This document shows, piece after piece, positions 25,848-37,221 of a stretch of 64,000 nucleotides of DNA. Within the stretch, counting starts at the first letter, position 1, and each line of letters opens with the position of its first letter. The stretch is taken from contig NZ_CP032707.1 of NCBI RefSeq assembly GCF_003627995.1, positions 1,165,501-1,229,500 of the forward strand, given 5' to 3'. The position numbers were made by a program, and so were the translations under genes. Below the pieces are notes generated by a model that saw only the letters and a program-made list of their open reading frames with translations, made no database searches and was not told the DNA's origin. The stretch is from Brevundimonas naejangsanensis (GTDB lineage: Bacteria; Pseudomonadota; Alphaproteobacteria; Caulobacterales; Caulobacteraceae).

Positions 25848-28832
25848 ATGAGCGACGAAAACAACAATTCCAACGACGGCAAGACTCCTGCCAACGCGCC
25901 TTCGCAGACGGGGCCGCGCGCTCCGCTGAGCCTGAAGCCGCGCGCGACGGGTTCGGTCTCGACCGGCACGGTGAAGCAGAGCTTCAGCCACGGTCGATCC
26001 AAGACCGTCGTCGTCGAGACCAAGCGCCGCGCCGGCGCCCAGGGCGGGCATCAGCGCCCGCAGGGCTTCGACGTCGCCCGTCCGCGTCCGGAAGGCGGAG
26101 CCCCGCGCTCGGCCGCGCCGCGCCAGCCGGCCGGAGGCGGCCTGTCGCCCGAGGAGCAGGAAGCGCGTCGCCGCGCCATCGCCCTGGCCACCCAGCAGGC
26201 GGCTGAACGCGAACGCCGCCAGGCCGCCGAGAAGGCCGCCGCCGAGGCCGCCCAGCGCGAACAGGCCGTCGCCGCCGAACGCGCCGCAGAGGCCGCTCGC
26301 GCCGAAGCCGCCGCCGCCCAGGCCGCGGCCGAGGCCGCTCGCGCCGAGGCCGCCAAGCTGACCTCCGCCGCCCCGGCGCCGACGCCGGCCCCGGCCAAGC
26401 CTGTCGCGCCCAAGGTCGAGGCCCCCAAGACGGAAGCGCCCAAGGTCGAGGCTGCCAAGGCGGAGCCCAAGCCCGAGCCGGCCAAGCCGGCCGCGCCCAA
26501 GCGTCCGGCCGTCAACTTCGGCCAGCGCGCGCCCAAGATCCCGACGGGCCGCGCCCCGCTGGAGCGCCCGGCCTTCGGCGGCCGCTCGGCTCGCGAGCAG
26601 GCCCTGAGCGGCGGCGAGGGGCCCAAGCCGCGTGAAGCCGAACAGGGCGGCCGCGAGGAGCGTCCCGCCCGTCCGGCCCAGACCGTCCGCTATTCGGCGC
26701 TGAACCCGCGTCCGGCTCCGGGCGCGGCCCGCACCGGCGCCGCCGGCGCCGCCCGTCCGGGCGGCCGCCCGGCTCCGAACCAGCCCCCGGCCCAACCCGA
26801 GGTCGCCCGTCCCAGCCGGGCCGGCGTCGGCTTCACCCGCCCGGGCCGCGAGGACGACCGCGAGAAGCGCTTCGGCGACAACGCGCCCGGCAAGGCCGTC
26901 AGCCGCACGCGCGGCGAGCCCAAGCGCCGCGAGGGCCGCCTGACCATCCATTCGGTGGCGGGGGGCGACGAGGACGCCGTCGAGCGCATGCGCTCCCTGG
27001 CCTCGGTGCGCCGGGCCCGCGAACGCGAGAAGGAAAAGCGCCGCGGCGGCTCGACCGAGACGCCCAACCGTCCGCGTGAAGTCGTCATCCCCGACGTCAT
27101 CACCGTGGGCGAGCTGGCCAACCGCATGGCCGTTCGCGGGGTCGACGTCATCAAGTTCCTGATGCGTCAGGGCCTGATGATGAAGATCAACGACGTGATC
27201 GATTCCGACACCGCCGAACTGGTGGCCGAGGAATACGGCATGGCCGTCAAGCGGGTGTCGGAATCCGACGTCGAGGAAGGCTTCATCACCGAGGCCGACG
27301 ACGACGGCGCCACCGAGGTGCGCGCCCCGGTCGTGGCCATCATGGGCCACGTCGACCACGGCAAGACCAGCCTGCTGGACGCCCTGCGCACCACGGACGT
27401 GGCGGCGGGCGAAGCCGGCGGCATCACCCAGCACATCGGCGCCTATCAGGTGCGTCTGGCCGACGGCCACCGCATCACCTTCCTGGACACGCCGGGCCAC
27501 GCGGCCTTCTCGGCGATGCGGGCGCGCGGCGCCAACGTCACCGACATCGTCGTCCTGGTGGTGGCCGCCGACGACGGCGTCATGCCGCAGACGGTCGAGG
27601 CCATCCAGCACGCCAAGGCGGCCGGTTCGCCGATCATCGTGGCGGTCAACAAGGTCGACAAGCCCGACGCCAATCCGCAGAAGGTCGTCAACGAGCTGCT
27701 GCAGTACGAGGTGATCTCGGAATCCCTGGGCGGCGACACCCAGATCATCGAGCTGTCGGCCAAGGAGAAGATCAACCTGACCGGCTTGACCGACGCCATC
27801 CTGCTGCAGGCGGAAGTCATGGACCTGCGGGCCAATCCGGACCGTTCGGCCGAAGGCGTGGTCATCGAGGCCAAGCTGGACAAGGGCCGCGGCCCCGTGG
27901 CGACGGTGCTGGTCAAGCGCGGCACCCTGCGTCGCGGCGACATCGTCGTGGCCGGTTCGGCCTGGGGCAAGGCGCGCGCCTTGCTGAACGAGCGCAACGA
28001 GCAACTGCCGGAAGCCGGCCCCTCGGTCCCGGTCGAAATCCTCGGCCTGGACGAGGCGCCGTCGCCGGGCGACGTCTTCGCCGTGGTGGAATCCGAGGCC
28101 CGCGCCCGCGAACTGACGGAATACCGTCAGCGCGTGAAGCGCGAGAAGACCCAGGTCTCGGGCGGCTCGCTGTCGCTGGTCGACATGATGTCCAAGCTGC
28201 AGTCCAAGAAGGTCTCGGAACTGCCGGTCCTCATCAAGGCCGACGTGCAGGGCACGGCGGAAGCCATCGTCGGTTCGCTGGACAAGATGGGCAACGACGA
28301 GGTTCGCGCCCGCACCGTCTATTCCGGCGCCGGCGGCATCACCGAGAGCGACGTCAACCTGGCCAAGTCGGCCGGGGCGCCGATCCTCGGCTTCAACGTC
28401 CGCGCCTCCAAGCAGGCGCGCGACCTGGCCGAGCGCGAAGGCGTCGAGATCCGCTATTACTCGATCATCTACGACCTGCTGGACGACATTAAGGGCGTGC
28501 TCTCGGGCATGCTGGCGCCGCTCCAGCGCGAAACCTTCCTGGGCAACGCCAAGGTGCTGCAGACCTTCGACATCACCAAGGTCGGCCGGGTCGCGGGCTG
28601 CCGCGTCACCGAGGGCGTGGTCCGCAAGGGCGCGCGCGTCCGTATCATCCGCGACGACGTGGTGGTTCTGGAGCTGGGCGTGCTCAACACGCTCAAGCGC
28701 TTCAAGGACGAGGTCAACGAAGTGCCTTCGGGCCAGGAGTGCGGCATGCAGTTCGCCGGCTTCCAGGACATCAAGGAAGGCGACTACATCGAGTGCTTCA
28801 CCGTCGAAGAGGTCAAGCGCACCCTCGACTAA
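25848..28832 (+). CDS. infB: Translation initiation factor IF-2
   Basis: GTPase that brings initiator tRNA to the 30S subunit. At 994 residues it is long, because of an Ala/Glu/Pro/Arg-rich N-terminal extension (about residues 60-400) with coiled-coil-like EAAARA and AEAPK repeats. The G domain starts at [14 protein letters not shown], with DTPGH and NKVDK following; EF-Tu-like and C-terminal tRNA-binding domains complete it ([13 protein letters not shown] near the end). The repetitive N-terminus is typical of IF-2 in Caulobacterales. It ends the first half of the operon; a hairpin lies 30 bp downstream. Confidence 0.98.
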   Translation: MSDENNNSNDGKTPANAPSQTGPRAPLSLKPRATGSVSTGTVKQSFSHGRSKTVVVETKRRAGAQGGHQRPQGFDVARPRPEGGAPRSAAPRQPAGGGLSPEEQEARRRAIALATQQAAERERRQAAEKAAAEAAQREQAVAAERAAEAARAEAAAAQAAAEAARAEAAKLTSAAPAPTPAPAKPVAPKVEAPKTEAPKVEAAKAEPKPEPAKPAAPKRPAVNFGQRAPKIPTGRAPLERPAFGGRSAREQALSGGEGPKPREAEQGGREERPARPAQTVRYSALNPRPAPGAARTGAAGAARPGGRPAPNQPPAQPEVARPSRAGVGFTRPGREDDREKRFGDNAPGKAVSRTRGEPKRREGRLTIHSVAGGDEDAVERMRSLASVRRAREREKEKRRGGSTETPNRPREVVIPDVITVGELANRMAVRGVDVIKFLMRQGLMMKINDVIDSDTAELVAEEYGMAVKRVSESDVEEGFITEADDDGATEVRAPVVAIMGHVDHGKTSLLDALRTTDVAAGEAGGITQHIGAYQVRLADGHRITFLDTPGHAAFSAMRARGANVTDIVVLVVAADDGVMPQTVEAIQHAKAAGSPIIVAVNKVDKPDANPQKVVNELLQYEVISESLGGDTQIIELSAKEKINLTGLTDAILLQAEVMDLRANPDRSAEGVVIEAKLDKGRGPVATVLVKRGTLRRGDIVVAGSAWGKARALLNERNEQLPEAGPSVPVEILGLDEAPSPGDVFAVVESEARARELTEYRQRVKREKTQVSGGSLSLVDMMSKLQSKKVSELPVLIKADVQGTAEAIVGSLDKMGNDEVRARTVYSGAGGITESDVNLAKSAGAPILGFNVRASKQARDLAEREGVEIRYYSIIYDLLDDIKGVLSGMLAPLQRETFLGNAKVLQTFDITKVGRVAGCRVTEGVVRKGARVRIIRDDVVVLELGVLNTLKRFKDEVNEVPSGQECGMQFAGFQDIKEGDYIECFTVEEVKRTLD

Positions 28833-28863
28833 GGGGCGCGATCGACACGACGAAGCCATTATG

Positions 28864-28891
28864 GGGGCGCGGTCTTGCAAGAGGCCGCGCC
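28864..28891 (+). terminator. Hairpin downstream of infB
   Basis: GGGCGCGGTCTT and AAGAGGCCGCGCCC form a strong stem with one bulge, 31 bp after infB. Only a weak T-rich stretch follows, so it may be a partial terminator. Confidence 0.5.
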
Positions 28892-28997
28892 CTCGGTCCT
28901 TTCCGGGCCCGCCTCGCGCCGAAGGGGGTTCACCCGACGGCCGCCTGGCCCTAGGGTTCGGCCCGCGCCGGGGGGCGTGCTCAACGACGGGATCGCC

Positions 28998-29528
28998 ATG
29001 CGCCGCTTCATCCTGACCCTCTCGCTCGCGGCCTCGGCCCTGGGCGCGACGGCGCTTCCGGCCGCGGCCGAGGTGCGCTTCCTGGCCTTCGACGCCGCCG
29101 ACCGCACCACCCAGGCCCTCACGCGCGGGGTGACGCTGGAGGTCGAGCGCGGCTGGTTCGGCGCCACGACGGTGAAGAACCTCTTCTCATCGACTTCACG
29201 CGGTTCGGCCCGCTTCGTCTCCGGCGGTCCCGACCAGGTTCGACGGGTCCTGCCGAAGGACGCCGCCGAGGGCGGCATCTACGCCATCGCGCCCGAGGGC
29301 GACGGCCGGGCCCTGGGACGCGCCCTGTGCCCCGGCTCGGACGAGAGCTGGATCGTCGTCGGGCGGGTGAGGGCGGGGCGCCCCCTGACCCTCCAGGCGG
29401 TCGGCCGCTGGGCGGACGGCCAGTTCCGCCGCTGCGTCGCGCTGAACTACGTCTATCGCGGCGAATGGTCGACCCAGCCGGGCGCGGGCCCCGCCCGCGA
29501 CGCGCCCGCCGCCTACGGCCCGAACTGA
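28998..29528 (+). CDS. Secreted hypothetical protein
   Basis: A 176-residue product with a Sec signal peptide (MRRFILTLSLAASALGATAL, cleavage after AAAE region). The mature domain has two cysteines (ALCPGSDE and FRRCVALN) that could form a disulfide. No known domain is recognised. ATG 28998 is chosen because it begins the signal peptide; the frame is open further upstream. It sits between infB and rbfA with the next gene, unrelated to translation. Confidence 0.72.
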   Translation: MRRFILTLSLAASALGATALPAAAEVRFLAFDAADRTTQALTRGVTLEVERGWFGATTVKNLFSSTSRGSARFVSGGPDQVRRVLPKDAAEGGIYAIAPEGDGRALGRALCPGSDESWIVVGRVRAGRPLTLQAVGRWADGQFRRCVALNYVYRGEWSTQPGAGPARDAPAAYGPN

Positions 29529-29535
29529 GGCGGGC

Positions 29536-30393
29536 GTGGCGATCCGCCTGCTGGTCGCCGCCCTGATCGGCCTCCTCGGGGGGCTGTGGACGGCGACGTG
29601 GGCGGGCGATCCGGCCCTGTTTCCCGCCGCCCCGGGCGACGACGCCGTCGTGGTCCACCTGCTAGACAACGGTTATCACACCGAGCTGGTCGTCCCGCGC
29701 GCGGCCCTGGCCCGAGGCGCCGACGCCCTGGCCGGGGCGGTTCGCGGCCTGCCGCCCGGCGACTGGGTGGCCGTCGGCTGGGGCGACGCCGTCTTCTATG
29801 TCGCGGAGGGGCCGGTCCGGGACCGCCTCGGCGACGGGGCGCGGGCCCTGTTCCGGCCCGGCGGCAATCCTTCGATCCTGATGCTGGCTCCGATCGACTT
29901 CGATCCGACGGCGACGCCGTCGGCGCGACGGGTGTCGCTGAGGCTGTCGAAGGCTGGGTTCGCGGCCCTGCGCGCCCGGGTGGCGGCCAGCCTGGCGCTC
30001 GACGCCGCGGGCCGGGCGGTCCCGGCGGCCGGACGACCGGGCGCGGCGGCGGGCTTCTTCCGAAGCGGCGAGACCTTCTGGATCGGCCATGTGTGCAACC
30101 ACTGGACCGCCCAGGCGCTGAACGCGGCGGGCCTGCCCATGCCGATCGCCCCCAGCGTGTGGTCGGGCGTGGTCCTGGAGGCGGCGCGGCGAGCGGCAGA
30201 AGGCGGCGTCGGGGCGGGGGCCGCTGGACTTGGGCGCGCCGGGCGACTAGACCCCGCCCCTTCGCGTTCGAGAGCCGGCGTCCGATCCCCGGCGGCGCGA
30301 GATGGAGGAGCCCCATGGCCCGCAAGCAACACACCCGCAACGCCAGCGGTCCCCTGGGGCCGTCGCAGCGCCAGCTCCGCGCCGGCGAGCTGA
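29536..30393 (+). CDS. DUF2459 (TIGR02117-type) protein, C-terminus overlaps rbfA
   Basis: Product of 285 residues with an N-terminal hydrophobic segment, so probably membrane-anchored or exported. Conserved motifs are HLLDNGYHTELVVPR, WVAVGWGDAVFY and GHVCNHWTAQALNAAGLP. Family members end soon after the last motif, at about 220-230 residues. Here the frame continues without similarity (PSRSRAGVRSPAAR...) and overlaps rbfA by 79 bp, so the native stop may be lost or shifted. The start is GTG 29536, seven bases after the previous gene. The function of DUF2459 is unknown. Confidence 0.75.
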   Translation: MAIRLLVAALIGLLGGLWTATWAGDPALFPAAPGDDAVVVHLLDNGYHTELVVPRAALARGADALAGAVRGLPPGDWVAVGWGDAVFYVAEGPVRDRLGDGARALFRPGGNPSILMLAPIDFDPTATPSARRVSLRLSKAGFAALRARVAASLALDAAGRAVPAAGRPGAAAGFFRSGETFWIGHVCNHWTAQALNAAGLPMPIAPSVWSGVVLEAARRAAEGGVGAGAAGLGRAGRLDPAPSRSRAGVRSPAARDGGAPWPASNTPATPAVPWGRRSASSAPAS

Positions 30394-30806
30394 TCCGCCA
30401 CGCCCTGGTCGACGTCCTGCGCGAGAACGAGATCCATGACGAGGCCCTGGTGGGCGTCTCCGTCACCGTGACCGAGGTGCGGATGAGCCCCGACCTGCGC
30501 CACGCCACCTGCTTCGTCGAGCCCCTGGGCGCCGGCGTCGAGGCGGCCGAGACCGCCGGACAGGAGAGCGCCATCATCAAGGCGCTGAACGAGCACGCCA
30601 AATTCCTGCGCGGCCAACTGGGTCGGCGCATCGACATGAAGTTCACGCCCGACCTGAAGTTCCGCCACGACGAGAGCTTCGACGCCGCCAGCCACATGGA
30701 CCGGCTGTTCAACGACCCGCGGGTGCGCGCCGATATCGAACACGCTGACGATGAGGATGACGGGCCTCAAGTAGCGCAAGGCGCGGTAGGCCTAGAGAAA
30801 GACTGA
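30315..30806 (+). CDS. rbfA: Ribosome-binding factor A
   Basis: Cold-related factor for 30S maturation, 163 residues. The core matches the family: QLRAGELIRHALVDVL, VTVTEVRMSPDLRHATCFV, and LGRRIDMKFTPDLKFRHDESF. A GGAGGAG lies just before the ATG. The last 14 codons (GPQVAQGAVGLEKD) are formed by a family P element plus a few bases to a TGA, so the native C-terminus was probably different. truB starts 3 bp later. Confidence 0.95.
   Translation: MARKQHTRNASGPLGPSQRQLRAGELIRHALVDVLRENEIHDEALVGVSVTVTEVRMSPDLRHATCFVEPLGAGVEAAETAGQESAIIKALNEHAKFLRGQLGRRIDMKFTPDLKFRHDESFDAASHMDRLFNDPRVRADIEHADDEDDGPQVAQGAVGLEKD
30762..30793 (+). repeat. Family P element 6, forming the rbfA C-terminus
   Basis: Plus-strand structure GGCCT-CAAGTA-GCGC-AAG-GCGC-GGT-AGGCC lying in frame in the last codons of rbfA, read as PQVAQGAVGL. 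It has the same orientation and codon phase as the copy in glpK. Confidence 0.9.
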
Positions 30807-30809
30807 GTT

Positions 30810-31742
30810 ATGGCGCGCAAGAAGCGGGGCGACGTCGTCAACGGCTGGGTCTGCCTGGACAAGCCCTATGAGATGGGCTCGACCGAGGCGGTGACGAAGG
30901 TCCGCCGCCTGTTCAACGCCCAGAAGGCGGGCCATGCGGGGACGCTGGACCCCCTGGCCTCGGGCATCCTGCCCATCGCCCTGGGCGAGGCGACCAAGAC
31001 CGTGCCCTTCATGATGGAGGCGCAGAAGGTCTATCGCTTCACCATCCACTGGGGCATCTCCACCGACAGCGTCGACCGCGAAGGCGAGATCATCGCCCGC
31101 TCCGACGTGCGCCCCTCGGTCGAGGCGGTGAAGGCGGCCCTGCCGGCCTTCGTCGGCGAGATCGACCAGACGCCGCCGGCCTTCTCGGCCGTGCGCGTCA
31201 ACGGCGAGCGCGCCTATGACCTGGCCCGCGCCGGCGTGGAGGTCGAACTTCAGTCCCGCCGCGTGACCATCCACGAGGCGGCGGTGACGGCCGCGCCCGA
31301 CGCCGATCACGTCGAGATCACGATGCGGACGGGCAAGGGCGTCTATGTCCGATCGTTGGCGCGCGACCTGGCCCGGATGCTGGGAGCCGAGGGCCATGTC
31401 TCGGACCTGCGGCGCGAGCGGGTGGGGCCGTTCTCGACCGAGAACGCCGTCACTCTGGATTTTCTCGAGGATCTGGCGCATAAGGGCGCCGCCTTGGAGG
31501 GCTTGCTGCCCGTTGCGACCGCTCTGGACGACATCCCGGAGTTGGCCGTCACGGATCAGGACGCCCTCTCTCTGAGGCAGGGACGGCCGATCGTTCTGCT
31601 CCCCCGACAGATTGAAACCCTCAAGGCCCGGCTTCCCGCCGGTTCGCGGCTGGTTTCGGTCTTCGAGGGCGGGACCCTGGTCGCGCTCGGCAATCTCAGG
31701 GCCGGTCGGCTTGAACCCGATCGTGTTTTCAACCTCCCATAA
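30810..31742 (+). CDS. truB: tRNA pseudouridine-55 synthase
   Basis: Makes pseudouridine 55 in the T loop of tRNA. The 310-residue enzyme has the catalytic Asp in [15 protein letters not shown], the [10 protein letters not shown] core strand, [13 protein letters not shown] and the C-terminal PUA-like part. It is 3 bp from rbfA and 12 bp before rpsO; rbfA-truB-rpsO-pnp is the conserved order. Confidence 0.97.
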   Translation: MARKKRGDVVNGWVCLDKPYEMGSTEAVTKVRRLFNAQKAGHAGTLDPLASGILPIALGEATKTVPFMMEAQKVYRFTIHWGISTDSVDREGEIIARSDVRPSVEAVKAALPAFVGEIDQTPPAFSAVRVNGERAYDLARAGVEVELQSRRVTIHEAAVTAAPDADHVEITMRTGKGVYVRSLARDLARMLGAEGHVSDLRRERVGPFSTENAVTLDFLEDLAHKGAALEGLLPVATALDDIPELAVTDQDALSLRQGRPIVLLPRQIETLKARLPAGSRLVSVFEGGTLVALGNLRAGRLEPDRVFNLP

Positions 31743-31754
31743 TGGAGACTCTCG

Positions 31755-32024
31755 ATGTCGATTACGGCTCAACGTAAAGCTGAAGTCATCGCCGACAACG
31801 CTCGCTCGACGGGCGACACCGGTTCGGCGGAAGTGCAGGTCGCGATCCTGTCGGAACGCATTGCCAACCTGACCGAGCACTTCAAGACCCACAAGAAGGA
31901 CAACCACTCGCGTCGCGGCCTGCTCAAGCTGGTCTCGCAGCGTCGTCGCCTTCTGGACCACCTGAACAAGACCGACGGCGCCCGCTATCAGGCGCTGATC
32001 GCCAAGCTGGGTCTGCGTCGCTAA
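31755..32024 (+). CDS. rpsO: 30S ribosomal protein S15
   Basis: Primary 16S rRNA-binding protein of 89 residues, the family's exact usual length. Conserved regions are [40 protein letters not shown] and RRRLLDHL. It starts 12 bp after truB. A strong hairpin follows before pnp. Confidence 0.98.
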   Translation: MSITAQRKAEVIADNARSTGDTGSAEVQVAILSERIANLTEHFKTHKKDNHSRRGLLKLVSQRRRLLDHLNKTDGARYQALIAKLGLRR

Positions 32025-32057
32025 GGCGCGCCCGGTTGCGGATCGGATGACATTCCA

Positions 32058-32087
32058 CGAGGCGCGGGCGGCCACGTCCGCGCCTCG
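32058..32087 (+). terminator. Hairpin in the rpsO-pnp leader
   Basis: Perfect 10-bp arms CGAGGCGCGG/CCGCGCCTCG with a 10-base loop, 33 bp after rpsO. The following T tract is weak (TTCC). In E. coli the same position carries an rpsO terminator and an RNase III-cut pnp leader; a similar dual role is possible here. Confidence 0.55.
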
Positions 32088-32287
32088 TTCCGCTCATAAG
32101 TCAGTTTTCCCGCGCGCCGCGGGTCTTTCCATCGGCGCAACCGACGCGAGGGCCATGAAGCGGTCCTCACTCCACCCGCCCGGCCGCGACGTCGCGGTCA
32201 GGTCAACGGGGACCGTTAAGGACTGAACGGCCTGACGCTCCGCACACCCCCGACGGGAATACGCCCGCGGGAGACGAAAGACGAAAA

Positions 32288-34522
32288 ATGTTCGACATCA
32301 AACGCAAGACGATCGAGTGGGCCGGACGCCCGCTGACCCTGGAGACGGGCCGCATCGCCCGTCAGGCCGACGGCGCCGTGCTGGCGACCTACGGCGAGAC
32401 CGTGGTCCTGGCCACCGTCGTCTACGGCCGCCAGCCCAAGCCGGGCCTGGATTTCTTCCCCCTGACGGTCAACTACCAGGAAAAGACCTTCGCGGCCGGC
32501 AAGATCCCGGGCGGCTACTTCAAGCGTGAAGGCCGTCCGACCGAGAAGGAGACCCTGGTCTCCCGTCTGATCGACCGGCCGATCCGCCCCCTGTTCGTCA
32601 AGGGCTTCAAGAACGAGACCCAGGTCATCGTCACCGTGCTGCAGCACGACCTTGAGAACGATCCCGACATCCTGGGCATGGTCGCCGCCTCGGCCGCCCT
32701 GACCATCTCGGGCGTGCCCTTCATGGGCCCGATCGGCGCCGCGCGCGTCGGCATGATCGACGGCGAACTGGTGCTGAACCCGGCCATCGACCAGATGGGC
32801 GAGAGCGCCCTGGACCTGGTCGTCGCGGGCACGCAAGACGCCCTGATGATGGTCGAATCCGAAGCCAAGGAGCTGTCGGAAGAGAAGATGCTCGAGGCCC
32901 TGATGTTCGCGCACGCGGGCATGCAGCCGGTCATCGACGCCATCATCGACCTGGCCGAGCACGCCGCCAAGGAGCCGTTCGACTTCCAGGCCGAGGACCA
33001 CTCGGACGTGGTCGCCTCGATCAAGGCGCTGGTCGGCGAGGACATCAAGGCCGCCTACGCCCACCCGGGCAAGTATGAGCGCCGCTCGGGCGTCGACGCC
33101 GCCAAGAAGAAGGCCGCCGAGGCCCTGGTGAAGACCGACGAGAAGCCGGACGGCGTCGACTCGTCCAAGTTCTCGGCCGCGTTCAAGGAATGCGAAGCCG
33201 ACGTCCTGCGTCGCGACATCATCGAGAACAGCCACCGCGTCGACGGCCGCGCTCTGGACAAGGTCCGCGCCATCGTCTCGGAAGTCGGCGTCCTGCCGCG
33301 CACCCACGGTTCGGCCCTGTTCACGCGCGGCGAAACCCAGGCCCTGGTCGTCGCCACGCTCGGCACCGGCGAGGACGAGCAGTACATCGACAGCCTGACC
33401 GGGACCTACAAAGAGTCCTTCCTGCTGCACTACAACTTCCCGCCCTATTCGGTCGGTGAAGCGGGCCGCATGGGCTCGCCGGGCCGTCGCGAGATCGGCC
33501 ACGGCAAGCTGGCCTGGCGCGCCATCCGCCCGATGCTGCCGTCGAAGGAAGACTTCCCCTACACCATCCGTCTGGTGTCGGAGATCACCGAGTCGAACGG
33601 CTCGTCCTCGATGGCCACGGTCTGCGGTTCGTCGCTGGCCCTGATGGACGCCGGCGTGCCGCTGGCCCGCCCGGTCTCGGGCATCGCCATGGGTCTGATC
33701 CTGGAGCCGTCGGGCGAGTTCGCCATCCTGTCGGACATCCTGGGTGACGAAGACCACCTGGGCGACATGGACTTCAAGGTCGCGGGCACCTCGGAAGGCA
33801 TCACCAGCCTTCAGATGGACATCAAGGTCGCCGGCATCACCAAGGAGATCATGCAGCAGGCCCTGACGCAGGCGTCGGCCGGCCGCCTGCACATCCTGGA
33901 CGAAATGGCCAAGGCCATGGAAGCGCCGCGCGCCGAGCTGGGCGAGTTCGCGCCCAAGATCGAATCCATCAAGATCGCGGTCGACAAGATCCGCGAAGTG
34001 ATCGGTTCGGGCGGCAAGGTCATCCGCGAAATCGTCGAGAAGACCGGCGCCAAGGTCGACATCCAGGACGACGGCACCATCAAGATCGCCGCCAACGAGC
34101 AGGAGAAGATCGAGGCCGCCAAGGCCTGGATCCAATCGATCGCCTCGGAGCCGGAAGTCGGCACGATCTACACCGGCAAGGTCGTGAAGGTCGTCGACTT
34201 CGGCGCCTTCGTGAACTTCTTCGGCGCCAAGGACGGTCTGGTTCACGTGTCCCAGATCGCTCTGGAGCGCGTCGCCAACCCGGCCGACGTCCTGTCGGAA
34301 GGCCAGGAGGTCAAGGTCAAGTTCCTGGGCTTCGACGATCGCGGCAAGACCAAGCTGTCGATGAAGGTCGTCGATCAGGAAACCGGCGAGGACATCACCG
34401 ACAAGATCAACGCCGAGCGCGCTGAACGCGGCGAGGCCCCGCTGTCGGAAGACACCGGCGGCCGTCCCAAGCGGGACGGCGACCGCAACGGCGGCGACCG
34501 CGGCCGTCGCCGTCGCGACTAA
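32288..34522 (+). CDS. pnp: Polynucleotide phosphorylase
   Basis: Phosphorolytic 3'-5' exoribonuclease, part of RNA turnover. The 744-residue protein has two RNase PH-like domains ([40 protein letters not shown]), a KH domain ([20 protein letters not shown]) and an S1 domain ([20 protein letters not shown]). The C-terminal tail ([14 protein letters not shown]) is longer than the E. coli 711-residue form and Arg-rich. A 263-bp leader separates it from rpsO, and a perfect terminator follows. Confidence 0.98.
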   Translation: MFDIKRKTIEWAGRPLTLETGRIARQADGAVLATYGETVVLATVVYGRQPKPGLDFFPLTVNYQEKTFAAGKIPGGYFKREGRPTEKETLVSRLIDRPIRPLFVKGFKNETQVIVTVLQHDLENDPDILGMVAASAALTISGVPFMGPIGAARVGMIDGELVLNPAIDQMGESALDLVVAGTQDALMMVESEAKELSEEKMLEALMFAHAGMQPVIDAIIDLAEHAAKEPFDFQAEDHSDVVASIKALVGEDIKAAYAHPGKYERRSGVDAAKKKAAEALVKTDEKPDGVDSSKFSAAFKECEADVLRRDIIENSHRVDGRALDKVRAIVSEVGVLPRTHGSALFTRGETQALVVATLGTGEDEQYIDSLTGTYKESFLLHYNFPPYSVGEAGRMGSPGRREIGHGKLAWRAIRPMLPSKEDFPYTIRLVSEITESNGSSSMATVCGSSLALMDAGVPLARPVSGIAMGLILEPSGEFAILSDILGDEDHLGDMDFKVAGTSEGITSLQMDIKVAGITKEIMQQALTQASAGRLHILDEMAKAMEAPRAELGEFAPKIESIKIAVDKIREVIGSGGKVIREIVEKTGAKVDIQDDGTIKIAANEQEKIEAAKAWIQSIASEPEVGTIYTGKVVKVVDFGAFVNFFGAKDGLVHVSQIALERVANPADVLSEGQEVKVKFLGFDDRGKTKLSMKVVDQETGEDITDKINAERAERGEAPLSEDTGGRPKRDGDRNGGDRGRRRRD

Positions 34523-34542
34523 GCCTTACGGCTGAAATGAAG

Positions 34543-34573
34543 AGGCCCCGCTGGCGACAGCGGGGCCTTTTTT
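34543..34573 (+). terminator. Intrinsic terminator of pnp
   Basis: Perfect 11-bp stem AGGCCCCGCTG/CAGCGGGGCCT with a GCGA loop, followed by a run of six to seven T. It lies 20 bp after the pnp stop. Confidence 0.93.
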
Positions 34574-34590
34574 GTGCCTGAGCGCGATTT

Positions 34591-34740
34591 CTCCCTCCCC
34601 GGGACGGGGAGGGTGGCTGAGCCGCAGGCGAAGCCGGGTGGAGGCGGCCAGGCAAATCAAACGCCGAGGCTAGATCGCCTGGCCCTCCCCACCCGGTCTC
34701 CGCTTCGCGTCGACCACCCTCCCCATGAAGGGGAGGGAGA
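34591..34740. repeat. Family D long inverted repeat
   Basis: Ends CTCCCTCCCC and GGGGAGGGAG-type arms with inner GGTGG/CCACC motifs and a central unique stretch; about 150 bp. It separates pnp from the convergent lipoprotein gene. Confidence 0.85.
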
Positions 34741-34756
34741 GGCGCGGCGCCGAGGG

Positions 34757-35224
34757 TCAGGCGGCGCATTCCTTCGGCAGGGGCTGGTCGGTTTCCGTCC
34801 ACATGGCGCAGCCCCGGTCGATCTCCTCCTGGATCATGGCGCAGGGGTTGTCGGCGTGGCAGGGCGGATGGGTGGCGGGGCTGACGCGGATGCAGCGCCG
34901 CACCAGGCGGGCGGAGGCGGCCTCGCCGATCTCGGCGCGACAACTGCCCGGCTCGAGCGGAACGCGGCGGGGGGCCATGTCCGGCCCCTCGGGCAGGCGG
35001 GCCTCGGGGACGCGGGTCTTGGGCGCGGGGGCCTGGACCTGAGGCGCGCTTGTCGAGGCGGGGATCATCGCCGGCGCCGAGACGGCGGCGGATGCGTTGA
35101 AGGGGGTCTGGGCGGCGGCGGTGTTTGCGGCGGGCGCTTCGGGCGCGGGCGGCGCCTCGGCGCGCGGGTGGCAGGCCGCCAGGACGAGGGCGGCCGCGCA
35201 GGCGGCGTGACGGAAGCGGATCAT
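34757..35224 (-). CDS. Predicted lipoprotein
   Basis: A 155-residue product with a lipoprotein signal (AACAAALVLAAC, lipid-modified Cys at about residue 18). A Pro/Ala-rich linker follows (residues 20-80), then a Cys-containing C-terminal domain with about six cysteines (GSCRAE, RCIRVS, PCHADNPCAM, GCAMW, KECAA). These could form disulfides in the periplasm. No known domain is recognised. It is 70 bp downstream of rph on the same strand. Confidence 0.78.
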   Translation of the reverse strand: MIRFRHAACAAALVLAACHPRAEAPPAPEAPAANTAAAQTPFNASAAVSAPAMIPASTSAPQVQAPAPKTRVPEARLPEGPDMAPRRVPLEPGSCRAEIGEAASARLVRRCIRVSPATHPPCHADNPCAMIQEEIDRGCAMWTETDQPLPKECAA

Positions 35225-35294
35225 GGGCGGACTCCGTGTCGGGGGCGCTGCATGGAACGCCGCTCCCCCGATCCGGTTCGTTGCCGGGCGCGGC

Positions 35295-36020
<726 letters not shown>

Positions 36021-36135
36021 GGGAATTCCTTGGAAGCGGGATGGCGGGTGCTTATCCTGAAACCATGAGCCTGTCCCGCGCCTCGAACCCTGCCCCGCGC
36101 TTTCGGCCCGTCATGACGGGGCGGAGGGCGTCGGC

Positions 36136-37221
36136 ATGATGTCCCTGCTGCATCCCTCGCCGGGGCTGGCGACGCTGGACGCGCGGGCGCGCGACATCTT
36201 CCGCCGGGTGGTCGAGAACTATCTGGAGACGGGCGAGCCGGTCGGCTCGCGCACCCTGTCGCGCGGCGGGGTGGCCCTGTCGCCGGCCTCGATCCGCAAC
36301 ACCATGCAGGACCTGACCCTGGCGGGGCTGCTGGCCTCGTCCCACGCCTCGGCCGGGCGGGCGCCGACCCATGCGGGCCTGCGCCTGTTCGTCGACGGCC
36401 TGCTGGAGGTCGGGGACATCGGCGAGGAGGAGCGGCGCGAGATCGACGCGCGCCTCGCCGTCCTGGGCGGCCAGGGGCCGGGCCGCAACGTCGAGGAGGC
36501 CCTGGACGCCGCCTCCTCCCTGCTGTCGGGCCTGGCGGGCGGGGCGGGTATCGTCGCCAGCCCGGTGCGCGAGGCGGGGGTGCGCCACGTCGAGTTCGTC
36601 GCCCTGGGCGGGGGCCAGGCCCTGGCGGTGCTGGTGGCCGACGACGGCACGGTGGAGAACCGGCTGATGGGGCTGGCGCCGGGGGTGACGGCCTCGACCC
36701 TGCAGGAGGCGTCGAACTTCCTCAACGCGCGGCTGAAGGGGCGGGCCCTGGCCGAGGCCCGCCACGAGATGAAGGGCGAGATGGAGGTCGCGCGGCGCGA
36801 GCTCGACGCCGCCGCCGCCCGGCTGGTCGAGGAAGGCCTGGCCGCCTGGAGCGGCGGCGAGCGCGACCGCAACCTGATCGTGCGCGGCCGCGCCAACCTG
36901 CTGCAGGACGCCCAGGCGGCCGAGGACCTGGAGCGGGTCCGGGTGCTGTTCGACGATCTGGAGCAGAAGGAACAGCTGATCGGCCTGCTCGACGACGTCG
37001 GCGCCGCCCAGGGGGTGCGCATCTTTATCGGCGCGGAAACGCGACTCTTTTCGCTTTCGGGTTCCGCCGTGATCGCGGCGCCCTATATGTCGGGCCGGCA
37101 GCGGGTGCTGGGCGCCATCGGCGTCATCGGGCCCGCGCGGTTGAACTACGCCCGTGTCATCCCGTTGGTGGACTACACCGCCCGGGTGCTGGGGCGGATT
37201 CTGGACGGACAGGAAACGTGA
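36136..37221 (+). CDS. hrcA: Heat-inducible transcription repressor HrcA
   Basis: Repressor of class I heat-shock genes, which binds CIRCE elements. The 361-residue protein has an N-terminal winged helix ([29 protein letters not shown]) and the C-terminal domain ending [22 protein letters not shown]. The start is ATG 36136, directly followed by another ATG. It overlaps grpE by four bases. I found no full CIRCE in this window, so its targets (probably groESL) lie elsewhere. Confidence 0.96.
   Translation: MMSLLHPSPGLATLDARARDIFRRVVENYLETGEPVGSRTLSRGGVALSPASIRNTMQDLTLAGLLASSHASAGRAPTHAGLRLFVDGLLEVGDIGEEERREIDARLAVLGGQGPGRNVEEALDAASSLLSGLAGGAGIVASPVREAGVRHVEFVALGGGQALAVLVADDGTVENRLMGLAPGVTASTLQEASNFLNARLKGRALAEARHEMKGEMEVARRELDAAAARLVEEGLAAWSGGERDRNLIVRGRANLLQDAQAAEDLERVRVLFDDLEQKEQLIGLLDDVGAAQGVRIFIGAETRLFSLSGSAVIAAPYMSGRQRVLGAIGVIGPARLNYARVIPLVDYTARVLGRILDGQET

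Noticed and set aside
25791-28880. A 1029-codon open frame antisense to infB.
   Set aside because: It mirrors the GC-rich infB codons, and the translation is repetitive without recognisable family motifs.
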